Assembly: GCA_036346225.1 (NCBI GenBank)
Contig: JARFIW010000170.1
Coordinates: 6,138,501-6,202,500 of the forward strand
DNA length: 64,000 bases
From: Platerodrilus igneus
Taxonomy: Eukaryota; Arthropoda; Insecta; Coleoptera; Lycidae
Direction: 5' to 3'
In this document: positions 50,820-62,584 of the stretch, in pieces
Layout of the letters: every line of letters starts with the position of its first letter
Position numbering within the stretch: position 1 is the first letter of the stretch
Notes under the pieces: model-generated
Told to the model about the DNA's origin: nothing
Seen by the model: only the letters and a program-made list of their open reading frames with translations
Database searches by the model: none
Made by a program: the position numbers and the translations under genes

Positions 50820-50989
50820 CATACTACTGCGATGTGGAAGACAACAAAAAACCATACCATTGCCTACCACGTACACAGCGTACTAAAAATGATGGCATCT
50901 CTGGAGTAAAAGATTTCGGAGTTAAAATAGTCCCACATTCGGATCTCCGGGAGGGGACTACTTCGGAGGAGGAGCAGAGAACAATTTGC

Positions 50990-53804
50990 GAGTCGGAGCG
51001 TGGAATGTCGGAAGAATAAAGCAAGTAGGTAAGCTAGAAAATCTGAAAATTGAAATGAACAGGTTATCAGTAGACATAGTAGGGATCAGCAAAATTCGGT
51101 GGTGAGAGGCAGGGGATTTTTGGGGCGAAGACGAGGAAGGAAATCCAGGTGTGGGGATAGTCATGCAGAAAAAGATAGGGCACTGTGTAGAAAAACACCT
51201 ACAAAAGAATTAAAGAATACTCATGGTTAGATTAGAATATAAACTGGTAATTATAGTAATAATACAAGTGTACATGCCCATCTCTAGCTATACTGACGAG
51301 CAGGTAGAAGTGATCTACAAAGGTATGGAAGATATGTAAAAGGACACGAAAATTTAATAATTACGGGCGATTTTAATGCAGTGGTAGGCGAGGGTAGGAA
51401 AGGAGCGGTAGTATGTTTATTTGGATTAGGCGCTAGAAACGAACCTATGGAAATAAGCTGGTAAAATTTTACGACAAAAACAATTTAACCATCACAAACA
51501 CGATACATGTGGAAGATGCCAGGAAATATAGAAAGATATCAAACAGATTACATTCTTGTTAGACAACGGTTCAGAAATCAAGTAAAAAGGCTGTAGAAGC
51601 TACCCAGAAGCAGATACAGACAATGACTACAACATCATAATAATGAAGGCCGCTCTTAAATATAAAAATTTGAAAAAAAAGGAACGGAAAAATTCACTTT
51701 GACTTTGTAAAACTAAAAGATAAAGATATACCCAAAACATTTGAGAAGAAGTCAAACGAATTACTGAAAAACATCGGGAAAATTTCTGATTGGTGGCCAG
51801 GGATATTCTGGAGTATAAACAAAAAGAAAATAAAAAGCTGTGGGTAACAAAAAATACTCTAAATTTACTAGAAAAAAGGCGAAAATACAAAAACAGACCC
51901 GACGAAGCAGGAAAACAGAGATACAAAGCCATAAATAAAATGGGAAACTATTCGCAAATGCGCGAAAGCTAATGAGTAATGGATTGATGAAAAGTGTAAC
52001 GTTTTATTATAAAGCGTTTAGAAATTAAACTTTATTATTTTAGGAGTTAGGGACTTTATATTAATATTTATAAAAATCCTCGCGTGATTAGTGCATTTTC
52101 ACCGATGTTGTGAAACCATGGGCCTGGTAACATTCACACGGATCTTGGCGACAGGCTTATCATTGCAAACGTAAGCACTGACGTAACATTCCGGCGTGAG
52201 AAAAGTTCATCCTCCTACGAAAACAAGCGGAAGTGCGCGACACAGCTTGTGGGGGAAGACGTAAAAAGCAAGGACCACCGATTATTCAAGAAGTCTATCG
52301 TATCGCCGCATCTACCGCATCGATAACTTATCGTACCGGGCAGTGCCTACCCTTCTTACCCTCCTTAACATCTCGTTAGAGAAGCCCTACCGGTAAACGC
52401 AGAATGAACCGCGCTCCCTGAGAAGTGCAACATAACAATATACCAAGGGTAAGTACTTTAATAACCTTAATTCGTTTGCCGGGGTTTTATTGTTAGTGTT
52501 GAGCATTATAATCTAACGAATTTGAGCTTATAATTGTGTTTATTATAAGTGGTACAAACTAACATAGAAATAGGAAAGACAGACGAAGCATACAAACTAA
52601 ATAGAATAAATTTTAGGGATATAAAACCGAATACCAAAAATATAATGGACGCGGGAGGAAATGTCATTATAGAAAATGTAGAGAAAGTGGTTAGATGACA
52701 AGAATATATAGGGAATTTATATGCAGAACAGGAACTAGAAGCACTAGAACAGGAATCAAACATTGTTGAGGACGACTTAGAGATGAGTTTGAATTAGTAG
52801 TAAAAAGTCTGAAAAATAATAAGGCACCGGGTATAGATAAGGTGCAAGCAGAAACTCTAAAAGCCACTGAACAAGCTGTAACAGAAGGTCTCTTCCAACT
52901 TGTATGAGAAAGGCGATATACGCAAAGATTTCAAACGTAGCACCATAGTCACTAGTCCAAAAAAGAAAGGTGCAGGTAGATGTGAAAATTTTTGAACAAT
53001 AAGTTTGATAGCACACGCGTCAGAAATATTAACTAGAATTGTACAAAGACGAATGGAAAAACAGGTTGAAGAAATATTAGGAGAAGGTCAATTTGGGTTT
53101 AGGCAAAACAGGGGAACACAAAATACTCAAAAAAGTTGGGCTATATGAAATAGTACATAGCTTATACAAAGAGCAAACAGTGGTAACAAAATTAGAGCAG
53201 GAATGCAGAGAAGTAAATATTAGGAAAGAGATGAGACAGAGATGTGTCCTATCCTTATTAATTTTTAACTTATACTTGAAGAGGCAATGAATACTATCAA
53301 ATGCAGAAAGAAATTTGGAATTACTATGCAGGGACAAACGATCGATATGCTTAGATTTGCAGATGATATAGCGGTATTAGCATCTATCAAGTAGGAGTTA
53401 GAAGAAGCTCTTACTGAAATGGAAACAGTACTGATGGAGAGATTGGTATGAAAATTAACAAAAATAAAACTACAATACTAGTATGTAATGGAGAGGTAAA
53501 TAATTCAAAAACCAAAATTCAAATAGGAAACGAGTACTTCCAAGAGATTATAGATTACTGCTACTTAGGAAGTCAAATAACACAAAGATGGGAAGAGTAT
53601 AAAAGATATAAAACAAACATTAGCGCAAGACCGTGCTGCATTTAACAAAAAAAAACAACTACTCTGTTTAAAGACAACACGCACATAAAGAAGGAAAAGA
53701 TTACTGAAGACTGTACGACTGTGAAATGTGGACAGTGTATAAAGCAAACAGGAAAAAAGTAGAAGCTTTTGAAATGTGGTGTTATAGACGTATGAAGAAG
53801 ATAT
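50990..53804 (+). pseudogene. LINE endonuclease-reverse transcriptase, degenerate
   Basis: The endonuclease domain begins near 51000 (VGKLENLKIEMNRLSVDIVG). The catalytic GDFN is at 51366-51377 (TGDFNAVVGEG). A linker lies at 51790-51960 and, past the insertion, at 52560-52860. RT motifs include MEKQVEEILGEGQFGFRQ (about 53055), RKEMRQRCVLSLLIFNLY (about 53220) and the catalytic FADD at 53356-53367. KINKNKTTILVC and YCYLGSQITQ follow at 53450-53590. Many single-base frameshifts and stops are present. The enzyme would nick target DNA and prime reverse transcription of LINE RNA. The C-terminal part is displaced 8.8 kb downstream. Confidence 0.85.
51997..52546. mobile_element. 550-bp LTR-like insertion in the LINE
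   Basis: Compared with copy 3, the LINE is interrupted between gatgaaaagtg and gtacaaac. AAGTG occurs at both junctions (51992-51996 and 52547-52551), a possible 5-bp target duplication. The insert is richer in CpG than its surroundings. tgtaacg at the start and cataaca near 52436 resemble LTR ends, so it may be an LTR plus about 110 bp of internal sequence. Class not settled. Confidence 0.5.
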
Positions 53805-54042
53805 AGTAGTAGGATTGGATGGTCCTGGGACTGCGCCAGCGCCACCGCGATACAACGCCACCGCCACCGAGCCACTGAACGTTTTTAAGTGGGGTTTCCC
53901 ATTAAAACCCATTAGCACTACTCGTTTTTAATGGGTTTTTTTATTAAAAACCCATTAGCTCTAATCGTCTTTTAATAGGAAAACTCATTGACGAAGTTAA
54001 CATTTTTCCTTACATCACAACTGTCATTACCGCAAAACCCAC
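53805..54042 (+). repeat. Left inverted repeat of the unclassified element
   Basis: A GC-rich stretch of gccaccgc-like repeats (about 53830-53880) is followed by self-complementary A/T-rich motifs such as taatgggtttttt and attaaaaaccca. The reverse complement lies at 62388-62584. Confidence 0.87.
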
Positions 54043-54044
54043 AA

Positions 54045-54064
54045 TACACACACACACACACACA

Positions 54065-54113
<49 letters not shown>
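54045..54113. repeat. (CA)n(TA)n compound microsatellite
   Basis: About ten CA units, a short transition, then about 22 TA units, just inside the left inverted repeat. Confidence 0.95.
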
Positions 54114-54116
<3 letters not shown>

Positions 54117-55826
54117 CGTAGAATTATAGGTTAAATAGGTCTAGATAATAAAATTTTAACAACTGTGTATATAAGAAAAATGAACAATTTATTTACGCGC
54201 CAAATCAATCAGTTTAAATAGTGTACACGGACGGTTATTAAGATATTTTTGTATTGCTAAATTAGAATGTTAAAATTGCATAAAGGGAGAAAGCTTTAGA
54301 GTACATGAAAACTAAAGGATACGCATGATTAGATGTAATATTTTAAATCAAGCGCATCGAATCAGAAACGAAGCTTTTGAGTATAAAAAATCAATAATTC
54401 AAACGCATATATCCATTTAAATAAACGAAAACGTTCGTTATGTAAATCCTAAGAAGTGTTAAACTAGGAATTATTATTTTAAACGGACAAGTTGCTTCGA
54501 AGAAACACCTGCTGGTTCAATGTCAAGTTCCAAAGAACTGAAATATATGTTGAGACAGAACTCGTTGGAATTGTTTGTAACGGTCGGTCCGACCAGCTGC
54601 TAAAAATAACAAGTGCTTTAAAGACGAAATGAAATGAAAGAGCTATAATGTAAAATAGGCAGAGAACACGTATAAGAAAACGTTGGTTACAACACATGTC
54701 TAAAATACACGGGAGAATTGAAGGGCAACAACAATATCGATTTTCTGTAGCTTGGGAGGGGTTCTAAAAAAGACAATAAATATGGGTGAAACGAAGAGAG
54801 GTAGCTAAGAGGTGGAACGTTATAACAGGGGAAAGCAAAATCATTGGTGTAAGACTAGCAGTTTTGAGAAGCTCGCGTCCGTTGATGTTATTGAACGAAT
54901 TTCAGTATAACAGCACGATAAACTTGGAATTTTGCAGACCTTACGATCAAAATTTTGACAATTGGTTTTAAAAATAAGCTTTTCGATGAAAAGAGGTTCC
55001 GTGAGAGGTATTGAAAAGCGTATAAATACACTGGGAGAGATCATTAAAGCTCTCTTGCTCTTAAATCTGATATCGCTTAGATCGCTTACGTAATTGCTAT
55101 TACGTGCTCTTACGTTGTACCGAATATTGTTTATCATATTTTAAAGTGTATAAATCTGTTAGTAACGTACCGGAAATATACAAAATATGATTTGCACGAG
55201 TGGGTGCTAGCGTTACAAAAGGTGCTGTTACTACACGATACAATCTAATGATAGGATGGTACTTAGGTAAGCGAATCGAATAGCTTAATTAGTATGCGTG
55301 ATGTGTAGTGGTATGAAAGGTTAAGCTTGGTCAAGACCATTATCCAGGTAGAAATATTAAAGGTGGTTGCAAAGATTTGGATAGTGAGTGAATATCAGTT
55401 GGATCCAGGCATAATCACGAAGTATATGGACACAACGACAAGGGTTTTTGGTACACATCTTCAGAGGTATCGATGGACAACGCTTACTCCAGGTAAAGAA
55501 AATTAATTTCTTGCTTTCAGCTTGAACATTTGTGCTGATATACTGTGCTTGAGTGTTTGTGACTTATTGGGGGTGTATTTATTTACCATAAAAACTCATT
55601 TAAAGGAGTATATGTACAGGACAAATAATATTGAATACTTAAAAATGTTTATTGATGATATAAAATGTCGTTGTAAGGAGTAAACGGGTCTTTAACTTTA
55701 TTTTAAATAAAAATGCGAGGTTTAAAAGCATTTAGAGTAACTTGGTTATACTGAGCTCAAAATAGACCAGATTAAAAATCAATTTAGGGTTGCATGACGG
55801 GCCCATCTACTCGTCTAAACTAAAAT
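54114..55826. other. Internal noncoding DNA of the inverted-repeat element, left part
   Basis: No open frame resembles a protein. The short frames at 54786 and 54841 look like chance. Confidence 0.5.
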
Positions 55827-56178
55827 TGTAGAAATATATTCAAATCATAAAATTTTAAAAGACTTAAAATTTGAGATGGTAACAGTTTTATCAAACTGTA
55901 TATACCAATGTGTAAATAAAAAGGTCGTATGTCTTGTTGCATTAGAAAGGAATGTACTTAGGATGGTAGGTATTCAAGAAAAAGCAGATTTCTGAGCTAG
56001 CCAGGGGTGCAGAAATTGTAAGGAGGCGTTCCAAAGAAAAAGTAAGAATTACTTTATTTTTATTTTCAGAAGTTTTTCTGACGCCCAAATCGTGGGGCGA
56101 GAATTTTTGTAATTTCCACTGCAATTTTTGTCGGCTCAACGAAAGCGATCCCGAATTGGTTTAGAGAGATCCACTGCA
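55827..56178 (+). repeat. 5' LTR of the gypsy-like element
   Basis: Starts tgtagaaatat and ends ccactgca. It shares ctgtatataccaatgtg, aatgtacttaggatgg and ttctgagctagccagg with the 3' LTR. It is shorter by two deletions, one between repeated tgtgtaaata motifs. Confidence 0.75.
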
Positions 56179-56183
56179 ATTTT

Positions 56184-56202
56184 ATGGCGACCCGAACGTG
56201 AG
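56184..56202 (+). promoter_or_regulatory. Candidate primer-binding site
   Basis: tggcgacccgaacgtgagg lies 5 bases past the proposed LTR end. The tgg start is as expected, but I did not identify the tRNA. Confidence 0.6.
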
Positions 56203-56379
56203 GGCTTGATTCCCAGATAAAATTTGAAAATTTTATTCCAGGAAACTGGCCAGCTGAGAGAGAGTGTGTGTGTAGTATAAATTTGTAAATATTTTTGAGT
56301 GTGTGAGGAAGTGATTTAAACGTATGCATAGAAAGGAGTGGTTAAGAAGCCAAGGAGTTAAAATTGAAGTGACGATAGC

Positions 56380-57508
56380 GCGTTATTTGAAAAGTCAGGA
56401 AAAAAGGAGGAAGCCGGAGGTAGTAGGGAGCAATCAAAGACAGAATCGGGAGACCAAGGAAATGAAATGATCATAAGAATGTTACAGAGGATGAATGCAG
56501 AATCTAACCGAAAATTTGATCAGATGAATAAGACATTAAGCGGGGTTAGAGATGAATCTAACCGGAAGTTTGAGCAAATTAGCGAGAAAATAGACAAATC
56601 GACGAAAGAATTTTTTGAATTCAAAAATAGTCTAACTGTAAAAATGGGGAAGTAGAAAATAGGGTTGATAAAAATGAACGTGATATAAGAGGCTCGAGTC
56701 AGGAAATGGGACAATTAAAGACGGAGGTTAGAATCTTCTGTGAAGATGAGATCAATGTAAAAATGACTGAGGTGACAGACTCATGTAGAGATCAGCTAGG
56801 AAGGGTTGAGAGAGAGGTAAGCGGAATTAAACAGAATGTGTCGACTTTGATGGGGGATGGGTCCAGATTTGTAACAGGGAATATGTAACTGGACAAGCAG
56901 ATGAAATTTTATGGAGATAGTAGGGTGAACCCTCAAATTTTTATAAATAATATTAGAGGTATAGTAGGTAATTTATTTGATGAACAGGCAAAACTAAATA
57001 TTGTAAAGGCGTTATTGAAAGACCATACGGAGGCCTGGTATAATCTCATAGGGCAGGAGCGACCACAGACAAGACCAAGTACGTGCCGATTTAATAACTG
57101 GTTAATATAAGGGTGAGTTCGCAGGAAGTAGGTAACAGTATGTTATACAAAAGTATAGCATAGCCAAACAAGTAAATCCACCGTTAACAGACCGACAGAT
57201 TATAAAATACTTTCACGACATTTGAGGTTGAGTTTCGGCCACACGTAGCGTTGCAGAACATCGTAGAAAGGGAAATGTTTTAAGAGTACCTGCGGAGGTA
57301 TGACAATGTGAGTAGTGGACGACCTCGTGAGACTAGAGAACAACAAGTGAACATGCTCAAGTTTGACAATAGAAGGGACAGTTATCCAAGACGAGAGAAA
57401 AATTTTAATTTTAACCACAGACAGAGCTGGGAACCACGACGGACATATGCGGAAGTAGTGGCAAAACCAGGACCGAGTAGGGAGAACAGACCTGGACAGG
57501 ATTTTTAG
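56380..57508 (+). pseudogene. gag: gag remnant of the gypsy-like element
   Basis: Fragments in several frames. A coiled-coil-like N-terminus (56467-56655) contains repeated ESNRKFDQ/ESNRKFEQ. Then come 56706-56888 and a capsid-like stretch at 56901-57110 (MKFYGDSRVNPQIFI, LLKDHTEAWYNLIG), typical of gypsy Gag. The Arg-rich C-terminus is at 57308-57508 (RREKNFNFNHRQSW, AEVVAKPGPSREN). Stops separate all pieces. Confidence 0.72.
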
Positions 57509-57849
57509 ACAAGGACAAACCAGTAGACGTAATTGTGTACAAATACGAACATCCTAGGAAATTTTTGAAAATTGAAGAAGAAGTTGAGCCAGAAATTAAA
57601 GAAAATTTTTGTTTGCCAGTAGTAGATGTTAAAATTTTTGAGCAAAATTTAGGAGCGTTGTTGGATTCAGGAACTGAGGCGAGTTTAGTATCGGAGAAAT
57701 TAAAGAAAAGGTGTGTGACAGGATTATGCCTATAAAAAGAAGTCATCTAGTAGCGCCGAATAAAAAGCGATTTGCTGTAGTGAATAGTGTAGTTGTCTTG
57801 AAAATAAAGTTAGGTTCAGTAAGCTGTGAGCAGGAATTCATAATTGTAC

Positions 57850-59542
57850 TGTTATAAAATTTTTACTTTTTGGTTAGTATTATGCAGAGGGTGGCTTCAA
57901 TTAAGATGACTTTGAGCGAAGCAGTGTTTCCAAAAAGAATTATATAAGCTCGCGGACTAGTCTCGGGGTCTATTCCTGCGGAGGCATGAGATGGGGGGTG
58001 GGGGTGTCTTTTTCATTAATTAACCTGTCTTTGTACAATTTTAGGGCGCCACTACGTCAAACACATCAACAAAAAATAATCTTCTTAAGGAAAGACGTAG
58101 ATAAACCTTAAGGGAATTAACCTATAGATACTCAACAACATAACTGTGTTTCTTTTACGCTTATACCTTGTAGCTAGAATTTTCAGAAATAAAACTATTA
58201 CCTTAGTTTGCAGATATGTAATAAGGTTATTTGAAGTTCTTGTATATACAAAAAAAATAAATAAAATAAATTAAAGACAACCAAAATTATAAGAACATGT
58301 GGAAAGGTCTTATCAATGTTGAATTAAAAAATTAGCAGTTACTAGTGGGCGAAGCCCATCATAAAAATAATATTTCATTACATTGAGCAAACGCTTCAAA
58401 CCTAGTGATTGTTAATGGGTGAAGCCCATCAAATAAAATTATTTCATTACATTCAACAAATGCTTCAAGCAAAGATCTTTGTTCTCGGCTCACAAGGATA
58501 AGTCAAGATTAGATTATCATACAATTCATTTGTACAACATACATTTAACTTGTTTGAGTAAACATGCAAGTCCAGATGTTTATCTGGCAGATGTTTAACC
58601 AAGATGTGCCTTAATAGACTGTTTAAATTTAACAATCAATACAAAAAAATTTAGCCAGATTATCTAACATATTCTGAATAAAGTGATTTTTTTCTTACCG
58701 GAAGACTTTCTAATTCTGAATTCAGTGACACATAATTTATTTTAATAAAAAAGCTTTTATACCTTAGTATATGAAAATATGCTACAATTTTATAATCGTT
58801 TAACAGAAAACTTCAATATATTTAATTACCAGAAATTTATTGATTTTTTTTAAAATCATTTAGAAAATTATATATATCCTCTAAGTCGACATGTTGCACA
58901 ATAAGCTTAATCCTTGTTTAGTCGGTGTTTGATACAACAAATTATAGCGTACTCACCGAACTGAAGAGTACAACACTTACAACACCTGCAGGTTATAACC
59001 ACGTGCAACTTAGCTACATTACGAACCAATGAATCAACGTCTCCAAAGCTTATCGACTTCCATACAGACCAAAATTATGCTAATCAATTCAGAAATCCAT
59101 TATATATTTATTGTTAAAGGTGAAACTTATAGATGAAACTTATAGATGAAACTGCTTGCTAAAAATTCAAATGAATTATTCTCTATAAAAACGCCATATT
59201 GTCATGCTTACGAACCGTTTTATCGACCTTGTTTATGATGCTGACTGTCTTCAATAATAATAATCTATGCCCTCTTCATGCACCAAGCGACGTGTCTCTC
59301 CCACGAATCGAATTTTAATCGCCCATCTTAGTAGGGAACTTCCTACCACGTTTCTTTAGTATTTGTCCTTAGCTGACTACATCCGATACAATAATGGATC
59401 AAGCACATCGGGTCGACGCCCAGAACGCCACGCGCATGACGGCGCGGATCGATAAACAAGTCGACTACACATTCACGCCTGGATCGCGGCAATCCATCGA
59501 ACATATAGCAGTTTGGTAATTTCCTATATGCGAAATGTTACA
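57850..59542 (+). mobile_element. 1.7-kb insertion with LTR-like ends
   Basis: It begins TGTTATAAAATT and ends AAATGTTACA, flanked by GTAC (57846-57849 and 59543-59546). Joining the flanks gives ATAATTGTACCTGG, which restores IIVPG of the protease. It is noncoding. The TGT..ACA ends and 4-bp duplication point to a long solo LTR or a small LTR element. A tandem repeat lies at 58344-58484. Confidence 0.72.
58344..58484. repeat. Tandem duplication, 70-bp period
   Basis: Two copies starting agtgggcgaagcccatc (58344) and aatgggtgaagcccatc (58414), each followed by an A-rich run, atttcattacatt and acgcttca or atgcttca. Confidence 0.9.
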
Positions 59543-59989
59543 GTACCTGGATTGAAATTTAAAGGGATATTAGGGGTCGATTGTATGATGAAGTTAGGAG
59601 TAGTTATAGATATGGAGAAAAAGATAGTTAGGATTAGGGATAGGATATTGCCCTGGAAAGCAAGTTATGAGGTCACAGATGATGACATGGGGTTATGTAT
59701 TAATGTTATACAGGTAGTTGAAGGAGAGGTGAAAGAGATCGACACAGTTAAATATTCTGAGGGAAAGTAGAGTCAAGCGCAGCATTATGTTACACACAAG
59801 ATTTAAAGGTAGGCATAAAGGAGATAAGCGGCAAAGGTAATTTTGATAAGTTGAATTTAGGAGATTTTACGGGGTGACTAGTACATAAAGAGTATAGAAG
59901 AGATACAAAATTTTCTATAGAGAGAGAAAATGAAAATGTTAAGGTAGTATCGTTTGGTTTGTCCGCATCAAAGGAAATAATAGGGAATG

Positions 59990-60700
59990 AGAAACAGACA
60001 AGTATAGAGACAAAGTAAGAAATATTTAAGAATCAGGATAGTACGGATAGTGTGAGGTTATGTGAAGCAATAGGGATAATAAGTATAGGGATAGAAGGAG
60101 AAGAGACAGGAATGACGTTTATTAAGATTGTAAGAAGAAAGACATGGAGGATTAAGAAAAGAGTCAGATTTAAATAAAGACACATGTTAATAGATAAAAA
60201 TATAAGGATAGGTGAATAGTTAGAGTTGAATTTAAATAGATAGGGATAGAGATAGGTGTATATAGAGAAGTAGAATTAGGAATAGGATAAATAAGGTAAG
60301 ATGGTTAGAGGTAGATATAGAGTCAGGTGTGAATAGTTAATGTAATAAATAGATAGTGGTAGAAATAGGTAATTGTAAATATAAATAGTTGTACATAAGT
60401 AGTGGGAACTCAAATAAATAGAAATAAAGGAAGATAGGTATGAAGAAATAGAAGTGAGTTACATAAAGAGATAATGCTCGATAAAATTAAAGGTAAATAA
60501 ACAAAAATAGGAGATGAAGAGTTAGTGATAGATAGAAATAGTTAGTTAACAAGTGGGGATAGGTGTGAATAGTTAGTTATAAATGAAGATAGGTGTAGAT
60601 AGATAGAAATAGTTAGAGATAGATAGGAGTATGTAGGAATAGGTAGATAATGGGTGATAGGTTGAATAGATAGGTATAGGTAGAGTTAGGGGAGTAGATA
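59990..60700. repeat. Purine-rich, C-poor degenerate GATAG-type repeat
   Basis: The plus strand is dominated by A, G and T in gatagg, agatag and ataggt motifs, with very few C. It lies between the protease and the 3' LTR of the gypsy-like element, where RT and integrase would be expected. Confidence 0.75.
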
Positions 60701-60704
60701 GGTG

Positions 60705-61153
60705 TGTAGAAATATCATGTAAGATTAGGTAGTAGGAATTAGTTCACGTATTTAAATTCCAGAAAACTAGAGAAGTTGTTCTGTGAATTGAAATACTGTA
60801 TATACCAATGTGTAAATATTTTCTTACTAATGGAAACTTGTTAATATGTGTAAATAAAAAGGTTGTATGTATTGTTGCATTAGTTGAGTGGTAATTTCAT
60901 TCGACTGTGTTTGTGAGAAAGGAATGTACTTAGGATGGTAGGTATTCAAGAAGAAGCCGATTTCTGAGCTAGCCAGGGTGTGCAGAAATTGTAAGGAGGC
61001 GTTCTAAAGGAACAGTAAGAATTTTTTTATTTTTATTTTCAGAAATTTTTATGACGCCCAATCCGTGGGGCGAGACTTTTTGTAAGTTCCACTGCAATTT
61101 TATGTCGACTCAACGAAGGCGATATCGAATTGGTTTAGAGGACTTCCACTGCA
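60705..61153 (+). repeat. 3' LTR of the gypsy-like element
   Basis: Starts tgtagaaatatca after a purine tract and ends ccactgca. It keeps two segments missing from the 5' LTR (around 60815-60860 and 60885-60915). Confidence 0.75.
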
Positions 61154-62387
61154 ATATATATCTCATTTTCAGAATTTACAAACCCTCCACCCAAATTTTT
61201 AGCTAATGTATTTATAGAAATGTTACAACGTGGTCTAAAATTTCCATTTAATTAAATGAATCAGATCAATATAATACATTTATTTAGAAAGATACTATAA
61301 AACCATTGTAAATAAATAATCAAATTAATATAAAAATTCAAAAAATAGTATTTTTTAAAATACAAACGTTCTGCTTGGCGTAGTTCAGAAAATTTTTCAA
61401 ATGCAATAAACAATGGTTAGATTGACTATCTTTTCGTAACTGCTTCAAATTTGTAATACCAAACTGTTCGATATTCACAACTTTGTTAGCTGGAAGGTAG
61501 CGGGTGACCATTGTTTATTGCATTCGAAAAAACAATTAAACATTATTTGTATTACGGAAAACGAAATTTCACTTTCAAAAAAATAAACTGACCTAACCTC
61601 AATGAATAATTATAGCGAGGACAGTCGGAAACGTTGATAAGCTTATAAGTGGTTTGCATTAGTAAATCGTTACTTTAATAACAATGAAATGCATTCTCCT
61701 AGGCGATTCATTTAGAAATTGTCAAGTCTCGTAAAAATCCCCACATTTTCACTTCTAAAGAATTAAATTTAGAGCTTGTCGGTATTTAAAACAAATTAGA
61801 CTTTAAATAATAATTAACCGCACCCGTAAAATGACAAAGCAATGGTTAAATTTAATAACACTGAGCATGTACATTCGCTCGGTTATTCATTTATAAAATA
61901 TACAAGTCTGTCATTTCCAAAAATATAACGTAGAAGTTATTTAAAATTAAATTGCTTTATTGGTAACTATCCCGTAGACAATAGCATGATATACCCTTAG
62001 TAAAAGTTTAAAGTGTTTTATTAAGTTTCCTTTCAAAAGATTTAAATTGATTTACAAAAACCTGGTGACCAAAAAGGTTTTAAAGATCGAGTTAAAATTA
62101 AATAAACAAAACAATTTAAAGGTGTGAGGCTTTAACAGGGTGTAACTTTGTAAAGGATCGTCCGATTTTAAAAATTCAAACAGGGTTAGATTGCCCAAGA
62201 AATTAGGGTTCAGGTCCAATTAACAGATAACCCAGTGTAAAAGTGATTAGGATGGTGCTTGTGATGTAGTGAATGTGCAATGAGTTGCAAACATTTAGAT
62301 GCTGAGAGGCGCTGTCCATGCATTGTGGGATGTCCTACCTAAGTTATATGTGTATTGTGGGTTGTCTAACCTAGGTTAAATGGCGGT
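61154..62387. other. Internal noncoding DNA of the inverted-repeat element, right part
   Basis: No gene recognised. A near-palindromic pair (caatggt..accattgtttattgcatt) around 61402-61520 is the only visible structure. Confidence 0.5.
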
Positions 62388-62584
62388 GGCGGTAATGGCC
62401 GATGTAACGTAACGTAACGTAATGATAACATCGTTAATGAGTTTTCCCATTAAAAGACAATTAGTGCTAATGGGTTTTTAATGAGAAAACCAATTAAAAA
62501 CGATTAGTGGCGTGGTGGCGGTGCGCTGTGGCGGTGGTGCTGTGGCGCGGTGGCGCTGTCCCAGGACCATCTAATCCTACTACT
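62388..62584 (-). repeat. Right inverted repeat of the unclassified element
   Basis: Inverted partner of 53805-54042. It contains ggtggcggtg-type repeats and four tandem-like gtaac motifs (cgatgtaacgtaacgtaacg) not present on the left. Confidence 0.87.

Larger units (their letters stand above)
50820..53804 (+). mobile_element. RTE-like LINE, copy 4, main part
   Basis: Near-full-length sense-strand LINE of the same family as copies 1-3. It includes the leader (cattcggatctccgggag at about 50937), endonuclease and reverse transcriptase. It is cut at GAAGATAT/CATGG and continues at 62585-62925. It also holds a 550-bp insertion at 51997-52546. Confidence 0.83.
57535..59770 (+). pseudogene. Retropepsin-like protease, split by an insertion
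   Basis: The active-site segment LGALLDSGTEASLVSE is at about 57650-57697 (DSG as catalytic triplet). The frame continues through VAPNKKRFAVV to QEFIIV at 57848. After the 1.7-kb insertion, PGLKFKGILGVDCMMKLGV resumes at 59543-59600, followed by an acidic stretch to 59770. The flap and C-terminal motifs match the fragment at 27680-28520. A frameshift near 57720 and the insertion make it inactive. The enzyme would cut Gag and Pol polyproteins. Confidence 0.78.
55827..61153 (+). mobile_element. Ty3/gypsy-like element lacking RT and integrase
   Basis: LTRs at 55827-56178 and 60705-61153. A primer-binding site is near 56184, with gag and protease remnants at 56400-59770. A purine-rich stretch (ggggagtagatagg) precedes the 3' LTR. 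No reverse transcriptase or integrase is present between the protease and the 3' LTR. It is split at the protease by a 1.7-kb insertion (57850-59542). Target duplication unclear (aaaat against aatat). Confidence 0.78.
53805..62584. mobile_element. Unclassified inverted-repeat DNA element carrying nested insertions
   Basis: Inverted ends at 53805-54042 and 62388-62584 begin AGTAGTAGGATT. They are flanked by TAT on both sides (53802-53804 and 62585-62587). Joining the flanks restores the LINE reading GAAGATATCATGG. Without the LTR element at 55827-61153 it would be about 3.45 kb, all noncoding. I cannot assign it to a superfamily: a 3-bp duplication fits PIF/Harbinger or CACTA, but the ends match neither. 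Confidence 0.75.
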
